This document shows, piece after piece, positions 8,195 through 14,901 of a stretch of 64,000 nt of DNA (positions are counted from its first letter, which is position 1; each line of letters opens with the position of its first letter). This DNA comes from JANQHS01 sp965267505 (lineage in GTDB: Bacteria > Bacteroidota > Bacteroidia > Cytophagales > CCMP332). The stretch spans positions 992,001 through 1,056,000 of the forward strand of contig OZ254081.1 of the NCBI GenBank assembly GCA_965267505.1. Reading direction: 5' to 3'. Under the pieces are notes generated by a model. That model was not told the DNA's origin. It saw nothing but the letters and a program-made list of their open reading frames with translations, and did no database searches. Made by a program: the position numbers and the translations under genes.

Positions 8195-8773
8195 TTAAAT
8201 CTCCTTTACTCTATTCTCTTCTAACTGGTATTTTTTTCCGCTTTCGGGACATGTTGCCAAACCATCCTGATCAAATTCCAATTTATGGCCGAACTCACTC
8301 ATCCATCCAACCTGTTTTGCGGGGTTCCCAATTACCAAGGCATAATCCGGGACTTCCTTGGTAACTACAGCTCCGGCACCTATAAAGGCAAAGCGGCCTA
8401 TATCATTTCCACAGACTATGGTTGCATTAGCCCCAATTGAAGCTCCTTTCTTAACCAAAGTCTTTAAGTATTGATCCCTTCTGATCACAGCACTTCTGGG
8501 ATTAACGACATTGGTGAAGACCATAGATGGACCAAGAAAGACATCATCTTCACAGATTACACCGGTATAGATCGAAACGTTATTTTGAACCTTGACATTA
8601 TTTCCCAGAATGACCTCTGGTGATATGACAACATTTTGACCTATGTTACAGGATTCTCCTATTTCGGATTTTGGCATAACATGAGAGAAGTGCCAGATCT
8701 TGGTTCCGGAACCAATTTTGGTTCCTTCATCGATCACAGCTGTTGGATGTACGAAATAAGATTGGTCTGACAT
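8195..8773 (-). CDS. WbpD/WlbB-like sugar N-acetyltransferase
   Basis: This 192-residue protein is a left-handed beta-helix acyltransferase: hexapeptide repeats run from about residue 7 to 150 (IGSGTKIW, IGESCNIGQNVVI, LGNNVKVQNNVSI, IGANATIVCG). The IWHFSHVMPKSEIGESCNIGQN opening and the FTNVVNPRSAVIRRDQY loop match WbpD/WlbB, which acetylates the 3-amino group of UDP-2-acetamido-3-amino-2,3-dideoxyglucuronate with acetyl-CoA. The usual partners, oxidase WbpB and aminotransferase WbpE, are not in this window. It is the first gene of the leftward operon, with a promoter-like motif 18-49 bases upstream of its ATG. Confidence 0.87.
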   Translation of the reverse strand: MSDQSYFVHPTAVIDEGTKIGSGTKIWHFSHVMPKSEIGESCNIGQNVVISPEVILGNNVKVQNNVSIYTGVICEDDVFLGPSMVFTNVVNPRSAVIRRDQYLKTLVKKGASIGANATIVCGNDIGRFAFIGAGAVVTKEVPDYALVIGNPAKQVGWMSEFGHKLEFDQDGLATCPESGKKYQLEENRVKEI

Positions 8774-8790
8774 TCTCTAAAATGAGGCGG

Positions 8791-8822
8791 CAAATCTAAC
8801 CACTTGAGAATTTATTCTAAAA
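8791..8822 (-). promoter_or_regulatory. Predicted promoter of the nucleotide-sugar operon
   Basis: On the minus strand the -7 element TAGATTTG (8791-8798) fits the Bacteroidota consensus TAnnTTTG exactly. A TTTT (8819-8822) lies 20 bases upstream in the -33 position, one mismatch from TTTG. The expected start of transcription is about a dozen bases before the wbpD-like ATG. Confidence 0.6.
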
Positions 8823-8838
8823 TTTGCCATTGATTAAT

Positions 8839-9645
8839 ATGAGATTTGTGAAACGGGTAACCTTCTTTCTTTCGATTTTCATCTCTGCACTCTGCAATGG
8901 CCAAACCCAAATGGATTCCATTCGTGTTGAGAAACCAAGCACTGCCGAGAAAGAGGATCAATACAATGAATTCCTGGTTACAGCTATTCTTGAATACAAT
9001 ATTCCGCAGGGAGATTATGGTAAAAGGTTCAATCCTCATCTTGGTGTTGGAGCTGGCTTTTATTGGAAATCCAAAACAGATTTTTACCTGGGTCTTGACT
9101 TTGTTACCTACTTCAGCGACAACATAAAGGAAACTGGAGTCATTGAGAATATGCTTACATCAGGAGGATATGTTATTGGAGGTGATGGAACCCCGGCAGA
9201 TATTCAGATTTCACAAAGGGGGTTCAACTTCAATTTTGTGAAGTTTGGTAAACTTCTGATACCATCAAGATTTTGGAGAGGTAACCAACATTCAGGGCTT
9301 GTTGGAATGCTTGGTGTGGGACTTCTTCAGCATAAGATCAGGATGGTTGACAACTCAGGAACGGTCCCGGGACTTACCAAAGAGTATTTAAAGGGATACG
9401 ACAAACTTAGCAACGGATTTTCCTTAAGCCCTATGCTCGGCTATTTCTATTATGACGAACAGAAATACCTTAATTTCTTTATTGCGGTGGAATACAAGAT
9501 TGCCTGGACTCAAAACAGAAGAGATTGGAATCACATTGATATGATGAAGGAGGATGGCATAAGGGATGACAGATCCTTAACCTTTAAGATTGGCTGGTTT
9601 TTTCCGATCAGGGCTAGAAAATCAAGAGATTATTACTACTTCTAG
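8839..9645 (+). CDS. Outer-membrane beta-barrel protein of unknown function
   Basis: The 268-residue protein starts at the ATG at 8839, which gives the signal peptide MRFVKRVTFFLSIFISALCNG; an upstream TTG would add five residues before it. The mature part has alternating polar/aromatic strands (LVTAILEYNIPQGDYGKRFNPHLGVGAGFYW, KTDFYLGLDFVTYF, GLVGMLGVGLLQHKI, MLGYFYY, YLNFFIAVEYKIAW) and ends in an aromatic-rich YYYF, typical of Bacteroidota outer-membrane barrels. I do not recognise a closer family. It is divergent from the sugar operon and is followed at once by the rpsU promoter, so it is probably monocistronic. Confidence 0.75.
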   Translation: MRFVKRVTFFLSIFISALCNGQTQMDSIRVEKPSTAEKEDQYNEFLVTAILEYNIPQGDYGKRFNPHLGVGAGFYWKSKTDFYLGLDFVTYFSDNIKETGVIENMLTSGGYVIGGDGTPADIQISQRGFNFNFVKFGKLLIPSRFWRGNQHSGLVGMLGVGLLQHKIRMVDNSGTVPGLTKEYLKGYDKLSNGFSLSPMLGYFYYDEQKYLNFFIAVEYKIAWTQNRRDWNHIDMMKEDGIRDDRSLTFKIGWFFPIRARKSRDYYYF

Positions 9646-9646
9646 G

Positions 9647-9677
9647 TTTGATTTTATCCTTAATAGTGATAAATTTG
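9647..9677 (+). promoter_or_regulatory. Promoter of rpsU
   Basis: A textbook Bacteroidota promoter: TTTG at 9647-9650, a spacer of exactly 19 bases, then TAAATTTG at 9670-9677. Transcription should begin near 9681, about 20 bases before the rpsU ATG. It starts directly after the stop codon of the preceding gene. Confidence 0.82.
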
Positions 9678-9701
9678 CAGCCCTTTTTTTAAGAGATATA
9701 A

Positions 9702-9896
9702 ATGATCACAGTAAACGTAAAGGAAAACGAGTCGATCGATAGGGCCCTAAAAAGGTTCAAGAAGAAATTCGAAAAAGCTGGTGTTATTCGTGAAGTTAGG
9801 TCCAGATCTTTCTATACCAAGAAGTCGGTAAAACTTCGTGAAACCAAGTTGAAGGCTGAGTTTATCCAAAAGATCAGGGACGAGGAAAATTCCTAG
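9702..9896 (+). CDS. rpsU: 30S ribosomal protein bS21
   Basis: The 64-residue basic protein begins MITVNVKENESIDRALKRFKKKFEKAG and continues EVRSRSFYTKKSVKLR, which is bS21. It sits on the small-subunit platform near the 3' end of 16S rRNA. In Bacteroidota, bS21 is part of the site that sequesters the anti-Shine-Dalgarno sequence. The leader here carries only a weak purine run (AAGAG, seven bases before the ATG), not a full AGGAGG. It has its own strong promoter and is followed by xerC and hpf on the same strand, a common Bacteroidota arrangement. Confidence 0.96.
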   Translation: MITVNVKENESIDRALKRFKKKFEKAGVIREVRSRSFYTKKSVKLRETKLKAEFIQKIRDEENS

Positions 9897-9926
9897 TTCT
9901 CCCTCAAATTCCGTATTTTTTGATCG

Positions 9927-10826
9927 GTGAATCCGATCAAAGATGACATCAAGTCTTTTCTCGAATACCTCGAGTTCGAAAAGAGGTATAGCAATCATAC
10001 ATTAAAGTCCTATAGCACAGACCTGGAGCAATTTCAGGCCTTTCTGGAGATACACTATGAAAGTCTCTCCCTGGAAGAGATCAAACCGTCAATAATTAGA
10101 TCATGGTTAGCTGAACTGGCAGAAAAGGGAATAAGCCATAGAAGCCTTTCAAGAAAAACAGCCTGCCTAAAAAGTCTTTTCAAATACCATAAAAAAAGGG
10201 GCCGGGATTTTCAGGATCCCATGAAGACCATCAAAAGCCCAAAATTTCAAAAGAAACTACCAGAGTTTGTTCAGGAGGATAAAATGGAAGATCTCTTCAA
10301 TGGGGAATTATTTACCAATGATTTTTCTGGAGTCAGAGACTTTCTGGTACTGGAACTCCTATATGGAACAGGTATAAGATTGTCTGAATTGATCAGCTTA
10401 AAGGATTCCTCGATCAATACCGGGAAAAAAATCCTAAAGGTCCAGGGAAAAGGAAATAAGCAAAGGATCGTTCCGTTGAATACAAGCCTGACCCATGGAT
10501 TAAAATCCTACATGCAAGAACGTGATGAAATGGGTTTTGAAAATTCGGAAGGATTTTTAATTTTAACAGACAGGGGTAAGAAAGCTTATCCTGTTTTCAT
10601 TCAACGATTAGTCAAGAAATACTTGAAACTGATCACAACAGCGGAAAAAACAAGTCCTCACCTATTGAGACACAGTTTTGCAACAGCATTGCTAAGCAAG
10701 GGAGCAGACCTAAATGCGATCAAAGACCTCTTAGGCCATGAAAGTCTTGCAGCCACTCAGGTGTATACCCATAACTCCGTTGACAAGCTTAAAAAGATTT
10801 TTAAACAGGCTCATCCTAAGGCCTGA
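9927..10826 (+). CDS. xerC: Tyrosine recombinase XerC/XerD
   Basis: This is the chromosome-dimer-resolution type of tyrosine recombinase, 299 residues. It has an N-terminal SAM-like DNA-binding domain (about 1-100) and a catalytic domain with Arg151 (GTGIRLSE), Lys175 (GKGNKQR), His245 and Arg248 (HLLRHSFATALL), His271 (LGHESL) and the nucleophile Tyr280 (TQVYTH). All catalytic residues are present. The start is GTG at 9927. The position between rpsU and hpf is the conserved housekeeping context, so this is not a mobile-element integrase. XerC versus XerD cannot be separated from sequence alone; context favours XerC. Confidence 0.92.
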   Translation: MNPIKDDIKSFLEYLEFEKRYSNHTLKSYSTDLEQFQAFLEIHYESLSLEEIKPSIIRSWLAELAEKGISHRSLSRKTACLKSLFKYHKKRGRDFQDPMKTIKSPKFQKKLPEFVQEDKMEDLFNGELFTNDFSGVRDFLVLELLYGTGIRLSELISLKDSSINTGKKILKVQGKGNKQRIVPLNTSLTHGLKSYMQERDEMGFENSEGFLILTDRGKKAYPVFIQRLVKKYLKLITTAEKTSPHLLRHSFATALLSKGADLNAIKDLLGHESLAATQVYTHNSVDKLKKIFKQAHPKA

Positions 10827-10851
10827 TGGTAGTACAAAAACTTTGATGATT

Positions 10852-11157
10852 ATGAAACTTCAAATGCAATCAGTTCACTTCGACGCCGATCCTAAGTTGC
10901 TCGAATTCATCCAGAAGAAAGCCGATAAACTGGAAACCTTTTATGACCGAATTATTGATGGCGACGTATTTCTGCGATTGGAAAAGGGAACCGAAAAAGT
11001 TCATAAAAAAGTGGTAGAGGTAAAACTCAACATTCCTGGTCAAACCCTCTTCTCAAAGCAGGAAGCAGAATCATTTGAGGCCGCCACAGATGAGGCGGTA
11101 GAAGCACTTCGAAGGCAGCTAAAACGATTTAAGGAAAAACACTTTTCGCATCATTAA
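10852..11157 (+). CDS. hpf: Ribosome hibernation promoting factor, short form
   Basis: The 101-residue protein is a short HPF/RaiA: MKLQMQSVHFDADPKLLEFIQKKADKLETFYDRI, then VEVKLNIPGQTLFSKQEAESFEAATDEAVEALRRQLKRFKEK. Members bind the decoding region of the 30S subunit and promote inactive ribosomes in stationary phase. I take the ATG at 10852; another in-frame ATG two codons upstream is possible. It follows xerC by 25 bases and is closed by a strong terminator shared with the convergent metK. The long C-terminal dimerisation domain of long HPF is absent. Confidence 0.92.
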   Translation: MKLQMQSVHFDADPKLLEFIQKKADKLETFYDRIIDGDVFLRLEKGTEKVHKKVVEVKLNIPGQTLFSKQEAESFEAATDEAVEALRRQLKRFKEKHFSHH

Positions 11158-11184
11158 AAAAGGGCCTCAGGGCCCTTTTTTTTA
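11153..11184. terminator. Bidirectional terminator between hpf and metK
   Basis: AGGGCC (11161-11166) and GGCCCT (11171-11176) form the GC core of a hairpin flanked by an A-run on the left and an eight-base T-run (11176-11183) on the right, so it can stop transcription from both convergent genes. The T-run reaches the metK stop codon at 11182-11184. Confidence 0.88.
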
Positions 11185-12474
11185 TTTCAATCCAAATGTC
11201 TTCTTGACCTTCGGAACCATATCCAGCTTTTCCCAGGTAAACAATTCAACATCTAACTTTTTAACCTTTCCATCTCCGCTCTCTAAAACCTTGGTAACCT
11301 TGGCTGGTTTTCTTCCCATATGCCCATAAGCCGCGGATTCAGAATAAATAGGCTTCCTCAGCTTCAATCTTTTCTCGATCATTCCGGGTCTCATATCAAA
11401 GATCTCGCCTGCAATCTTTCCAATCTCTGAATCAGTAAGGTCAACTTTTGCCGAGCCATAAGTATCAACCATAATACTCGTAGGCTTAACCACCCCAATG
11501 GCATAAGAAACCTGAACAAGGATCTGGTCAGCAACTCCAGCTGCAACCAGGTTCTTTGCCATATGCCTTGCAGCGTAGGCAGCTGAACGGTCAACCTTAC
11601 TTGGATCCTTTCCGGAAAATGCTCCACCTCCGTGAGCACCTTTTCCACCATAGGTATCAACAATGATTTTCCTACCGGTAAGACCTGTGTCGCCATGTGG
11701 TCCTCCAATCACAAATTTTCCAGTCGGATTTATATGGTACTTGATCTTATCATTGAAAAGTTTCTTGACCTTGGCTGGAAGTCCTTTGATCACCCTTGGC
11801 ATCAGGATCTCGATCATATCCTTCCTGATCTTTTCCAACATTTTCTTATCTACCTTTTTCTGGGTATTGCCATGCGCTTTACTCTTCGAGTAAAACTCAT
11901 CATGCTGAGTAGAGATCACGATGGCATCTATTCTTATCGGATTGTGATTATCATCATATTCAATAGTAACCTGAGACTTTGAATCCGGGCGCAGATAAGG
12001 AATCTTTTTTCCCTCTCTCCTAAGAACTGCTAGTTCCTCCAAAATACTATGAGATAATTCAAGAGCAAGAGGCATATAGTTTGATGTCTCCTTGCTTGCA
12101 TAACCAAACATCATTCCCTGATCCCCGGCTCCTTGTTGTTCGATCTTTCCGCGATCTACCCCCTGGTTGATGTCCTGAGATTGTTCATGAATGGCTGAGA
12201 AGACACCACATGAATCCCCTTCGAACATATATTCACTTTTGGTGTACCCGATCTTATTGATGACATTCCTTGCTATCTTCTGAACATCCAGGTAAGTATT
12301 GCTCTTTACTTCCCCAGCCAAAACAACCTGCCCGGTGGTTACGAGTGTTTCACAAGCAACTTTTGAGTTGGGATCAAAAGCTAAAAAGTGGTCAAGCAAG
12401 GCATCAGATATCTGATCTGAAACTTTATCCGGATGTCCTTCTGAAACGGACTCTGAAGTGAATAAATAAGACAT
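11182..12474 (-). CDS. metK: S-adenosylmethionine synthase
   Basis: MetK makes S-adenosylmethionine from ATP and methionine. The 430-residue protein shows all three family domains: SEGHPDKVSDQISDALLD at the N-terminus, GAGDQGMMFGYA in the ATP-binding loop (about 117-128), FVIGGPHGDTGLTGRKIIVDTYGG, and the phosphate-binding GGAFSGKDPSKVDRSAAYAARH. Length is slightly above the roughly 385-420 usual, as in other Bacteroidota. It has its own promoter just upstream, between it and the RsmI-like gene, and ends at the shared terminator with hpf. Confidence 0.97.
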   Translation of the reverse strand: MSYLFTSESVSEGHPDKVSDQISDALLDHFLAFDPNSKVACETLVTTGQVVLAGEVKSNTYLDVQKIARNVINKIGYTKSEYMFEGDSCGVFSAIHEQSQDINQGVDRGKIEQQGAGDQGMMFGYASKETSNYMPLALELSHSILEELAVLRREGKKIPYLRPDSKSQVTIEYDDNHNPIRIDAIVISTQHDEFYSKSKAHGNTQKKVDKKMLEKIRKDMIEILMPRVIKGLPAKVKKLFNDKIKYHINPTGKFVIGGPHGDTGLTGRKIIVDTYGGKGAHGGGAFSGKDPSKVDRSAAYAARHMAKNLVAAGVADQILVQVSYAIGVVKPTSIMVDTYGSAKVDLTDSEIGKIAGEIFDMRPGMIEKRLKLRKPIYSESAAYGHMGRKPAKVTKVLESGDGKVKKLDVELFTWEKLDMVPKVKKTFGLK

Positions 12475-12493
12475 GTGAAAAAATTTTGAGCTG

Positions 12494-12522
12494 CAAATAT
12501 AACATTAAGGGTCAATCGCAAT
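12494..12522 (-). promoter_or_regulatory. Predicted promoter of metK
   Basis: On the minus strand, TATATTTG (12494-12501) matches the TAnnTTTG -7 element and ATTG (12519-12522) stands 17 bases upstream as the -33 element. The start of transcription would fall about 13 bases before the metK ATG. Confidence 0.65.
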
Positions 12523-12523
12523 C

Positions 12524-13234
12524 TTATGATTGCCCTAATACAAAAACCGCCGGAAGTTTTGGACTTTTAAATTTCAGTTTTTTCCAATCTGAAATCCTGC
12601 AAGAAATGATCTCTTCCTGATCGCCGTTCAAATCAATCGCCATACATAAACCAAGTCCAGGATCAGCCGCTCTCAGAACTTCATCCAATAAGGTTTGATT
12701 CCTGTATGGTGTTTCCATAAAGATCTGGGTTGAATTTTCCTTTTTGATCCTGTAGACCATTTCTTTTAAGGATCGCTGTTTCTTATCCCTTTCAATTGGA
12801 AGGTATCCCCAAAACTGAAAGGCTTGTCCGGAAAATCCAGAAGCCATTAAGGCTTGCAAAAATGAATTCGGGCCTGGCATGGGTATAACTTTTATTCCAT
12901 AGTCATGGGCTTTCCCAACTATCAAGCTTCCCGGATCACCAATACATGGCATACCCAGGTCGGAAACCAGAGCTGCTTCGACTCCCGAGCTTAATTCTAA
13001 TAGAACTTCATCCAACTCTTCATGATCCAATCTTTTTCCAACCTCAACCATCTTTACTTCCTGGATCCTATCCCTTAACCCAAGCTCTGATAATAGAGCT
13101 CTGCTAACCTTGGGTGTCTCGACAAAAAGTATGGAGATGTTAGAGAGAATATCCAAGCTTCCTTTTGGTAGGAATTCGATCTTCTTTTCGCTGGAAAGAG
13201 GGGTAGGTATTAGGTAGAGTTTGCCTTCACGCAT
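12524..13234 (-). CDS. RsmI-like SAM-dependent methyltransferase (tetrapyrrole methylase fold)
   Basis: The 236-residue protein has the tetrapyrrole-methylase fold shared by RsmI, the 16S rRNA C1402 2'-O-ribose methyltransferase: GKLYLIPTPLS at the start, FVETPKVSRALL, a VSDLGMPCIGDPGSLIV loop that is the RsmI-type SAM-binding glycine loop, and MPGPNSFLQALMASGFSGQAFQFWGYLP. It is shorter than the classical 280-residue RsmI, and Bacteroidota commonly carry such a short paralogue, so the rRNA substrate is an inference. It is the last gene of the operon that begins with E1, five bases after lipA. A methyltransferase beside metK is a fitting but unproven link. Confidence 0.8.
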   Translation of the reverse strand: MREGKLYLIPTPLSSEKKIEFLPKGSLDILSNISILFVETPKVSRALLSELGLRDRIQEVKMVEVGKRLDHEELDEVLLELSSGVEAALVSDLGMPCIGDPGSLIVGKAHDYGIKVIPMPGPNSFLQALMASGFSGQAFQFWGYLPIERDKKQRSLKEMVYRIKKENSTQIFMETPYRNQTLLDEVLRAADPGLGLCMAIDLNGDQEEIISCRISDWKKLKFKSPKLPAVFVLGQS

Positions 13235-13239
13235 GAGAT

Positions 13240-14121
13240 TTATACATGAACATGCCTTTCAGCATGATAGGAGGACCTCACTAAGGGGCCCGACTCAACA
13301 TATTTTAAGCCTCTCTTCAAGCCCTCCTCTCTATATGAATCAAATTCTTCAGGAGTAATAAACTCAGCGACTTCCAGGTGCATCTTGGTAGGTTGAAGGT
13401 ATTGCCCAATTGTGAGAATATCCAGACCTACCTCGGCCAGATCCTCCATGGTCTTATATACCTGTTCCTTGGTTTCACCAAGGCCAACCATTATTCCCGA
13501 TTTTGATCTTTTCCCATAGTCCTTGATCCTTTTTAACTGCTCAAGACTCCGGTCATATTTTGCCTGCGGCCTTACCCTTCTGTACAGATCTTCTACGGTT
13601 TCCATATTATGAGAAACCACTTCTTGACCCGCAGAGATCATGGTCTCCAAAGCTTCCCAATTTCCTTTAACATCCGGGATCAAGGTTTCAATGGTCGTCT
13701 CCGGGCTGAGCCTTTTTATCTCTTCCACAGTTCGCTTCCAAACATCTGCCCCCCGGTCTTTTAGTTCATCCCGATTTACAGAAGTGATCACAGCATGCTT
13801 TACCTGCATTTTTTGAATCGCTTCCGCCACCCGACCCGGTTCCTCAGTGTCATACTCTGGAGGTCTGCCGGTCTTTACCGCACAAAAGGAACAAGACCGG
13901 GTACAAACATTTCCAAGAATCATAAAGGTAGCCGTGCCGGCTCCCCAACATTCCCCCATGTTTGGACAATTCCCACTTTCACAAATAGTATGAAGGGAAT
14001 GCTGATCTACCAGGGATCTTACCTTCTTAAATTTTTCTCCGACCGGAAGTTTTACCCTTAACCAATCAGGTCTTCCATTTTTCGGATCCTTCTTCCCTTC
14101 AATAACAGGCAACTCTATCAT
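13240..14121 (-). CDS. lipA: Lipoyl synthase
   Basis: LipA inserts two sulfur atoms into octanoylated carrier domains to make lipoate. The 293-residue radical-SAM enzyme has both cluster motifs: the auxiliary cluster cysteines Cys47, Cys52 and Cys58 in CESGNCPNMGECWG, and the radical-SAM CxxxCxxC (Cys73, Cys77, Cys80) in CTRSCSFCAV. A C-terminal GPLVRSSYHAE carries the conserved serine that ligates the auxiliary cluster. It starts with ATG, nine bases after the upstream barrel-like gene, and lies in the same leftward unit as the E1 gene whose enzyme complex depends on lipoate. Confidence 0.96.
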   Translation of the reverse strand: MIELPVIEGKKDPKNGRPDWLRVKLPVGEKFKKVRSLVDQHSLHTICESGNCPNMGECWGAGTATFMILGNVCTRSCSFCAVKTGRPPEYDTEEPGRVAEAIQKMQVKHAVITSVNRDELKDRGADVWKRTVEEIKRLSPETTIETLIPDVKGNWEALETMISAGQEVVSHNMETVEDLYRRVRPQAKYDRSLEQLKRIKDYGKRSKSGIMVGLGETKEQVYKTMEDLAEVGLDILTIGQYLQPTKMHLEVAEFITPEEFDSYREEGLKRGLKYVESGPLVRSSYHAERHVHV

Positions 14122-14130
14122 CCTGAAACC

Positions 14131-14847
14131 TTACTTTCTTTTTCCGTAATAAAGAATTAAATATCCCGAAGCGAAAACACTTCGGTTCGGAGCTGTGGGT
14201 ACTATAATGATCGGCTCCGCATATGCTTCAAACACTCCCCCAATCTCAATTCCGGCCACGTGGGTAGCCATTTTTCCAAATTCAAACCCAATTCCACCTC
14301 TTAAATGAAAACCGGGCTCCACAGATAGCTGATTGAAGCCCCTGAAAAAGCCGCCCCTGTCCTGAATGCGATTAGGGTCTGTGTGTACATCGGGATCAAA
14401 GGGTTCATTGACTATTCCCCTGTCATCGTGATCATAAACTATGTAATACGGTTTCATGAAGCCAATAGTAGGGCCAAGGCTAAAGTGGGCATGCATCTGC
14501 ATTCCCTCTTCAGCGGATTTCCGAAAGAAAAGTATCTCCCTTCCATATGAAGTACGAAACGGAAAAAGGTAGGATTGCTTGTCCCTAATGAATGATCCTG
14601 AATACCGAGTTAGGTATTTGAGTTCTTTGGGGTGTTTAACATTAACTATCTCAGCAGTAAAGCTGTGAAACATATTCCCCTGGATATGTTTCGAATAGCG
14701 AAAGTCAAAACCACCAATAAATCCTGAGTTGGTGTTAAAATTCAGTCCATAGGTTATCTCCTTCGAATAATAAAGATTATCGATCTGGGCTGTTGCTGGA
14801 TAAACCAGAACAAAGAAAACGAATGACAATAGAGCCTTTTTCAGCAA
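14131..14847 (-). CDS. Predicted outer-membrane beta-barrel protein of unknown function
   Basis: I do not recognise a named family for this 238-residue protein. It starts at TTG (14845-14847) with a clear signal peptide (LKKALLSFVFFVLVYPATAQ). The mature part has barrel-like strands: EITYGLNFNTNSGFIGGFDFRYSKHI, FHSFTAEIVNV, MHAHFSLGPTIGFM, FHLRGGIGFEFG, HVAGIEIGGVFEAYAEPIII, and the terminal SGYLILYYGKRK. It lies between the 49-residue-repeat protein (54-base gap) and lipA (9-base gap) in one transcription unit. Function is unknown. Confidence 0.75.
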   Translation of the reverse strand: MLKKALLSFVFFVLVYPATAQIDNLYYSKEITYGLNFNTNSGFIGGFDFRYSKHIQGNMFHSFTAEIVNVKHPKELKYLTRYSGSFIRDKQSYLFPFRTSYGREILFFRKSAEEGMQMHAHFSLGPTIGFMKPYYIVYDHDDRGIVNEPFDPDVHTDPNRIQDRGGFFRGFNQLSVEPGFHLRGGIGFEFGKMATHVAGIEIGGVFEAYAEPIIIVPTAPNRSVFASGYLILYYGKRK

Positions 14848-14901
14848 GACTGAAGATTTATACTACTAACCAAGTTAACCCTTTATTTGTTCCAATTGAA
14901 A

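Noticed and set aside
8804..8826. TTG and AAATTTG as a promoter of the outer-membrane barrel gene
   Set aside because: The spacing is about 11 bases, too short for the -33/-7 pair.
9927..10826. Tyrosine recombinase as a sign of a mobile element
   Set aside because: It is a full-length housekeeping Xer protein between rpsU and hpf, with no att repeats or cargo nearby.
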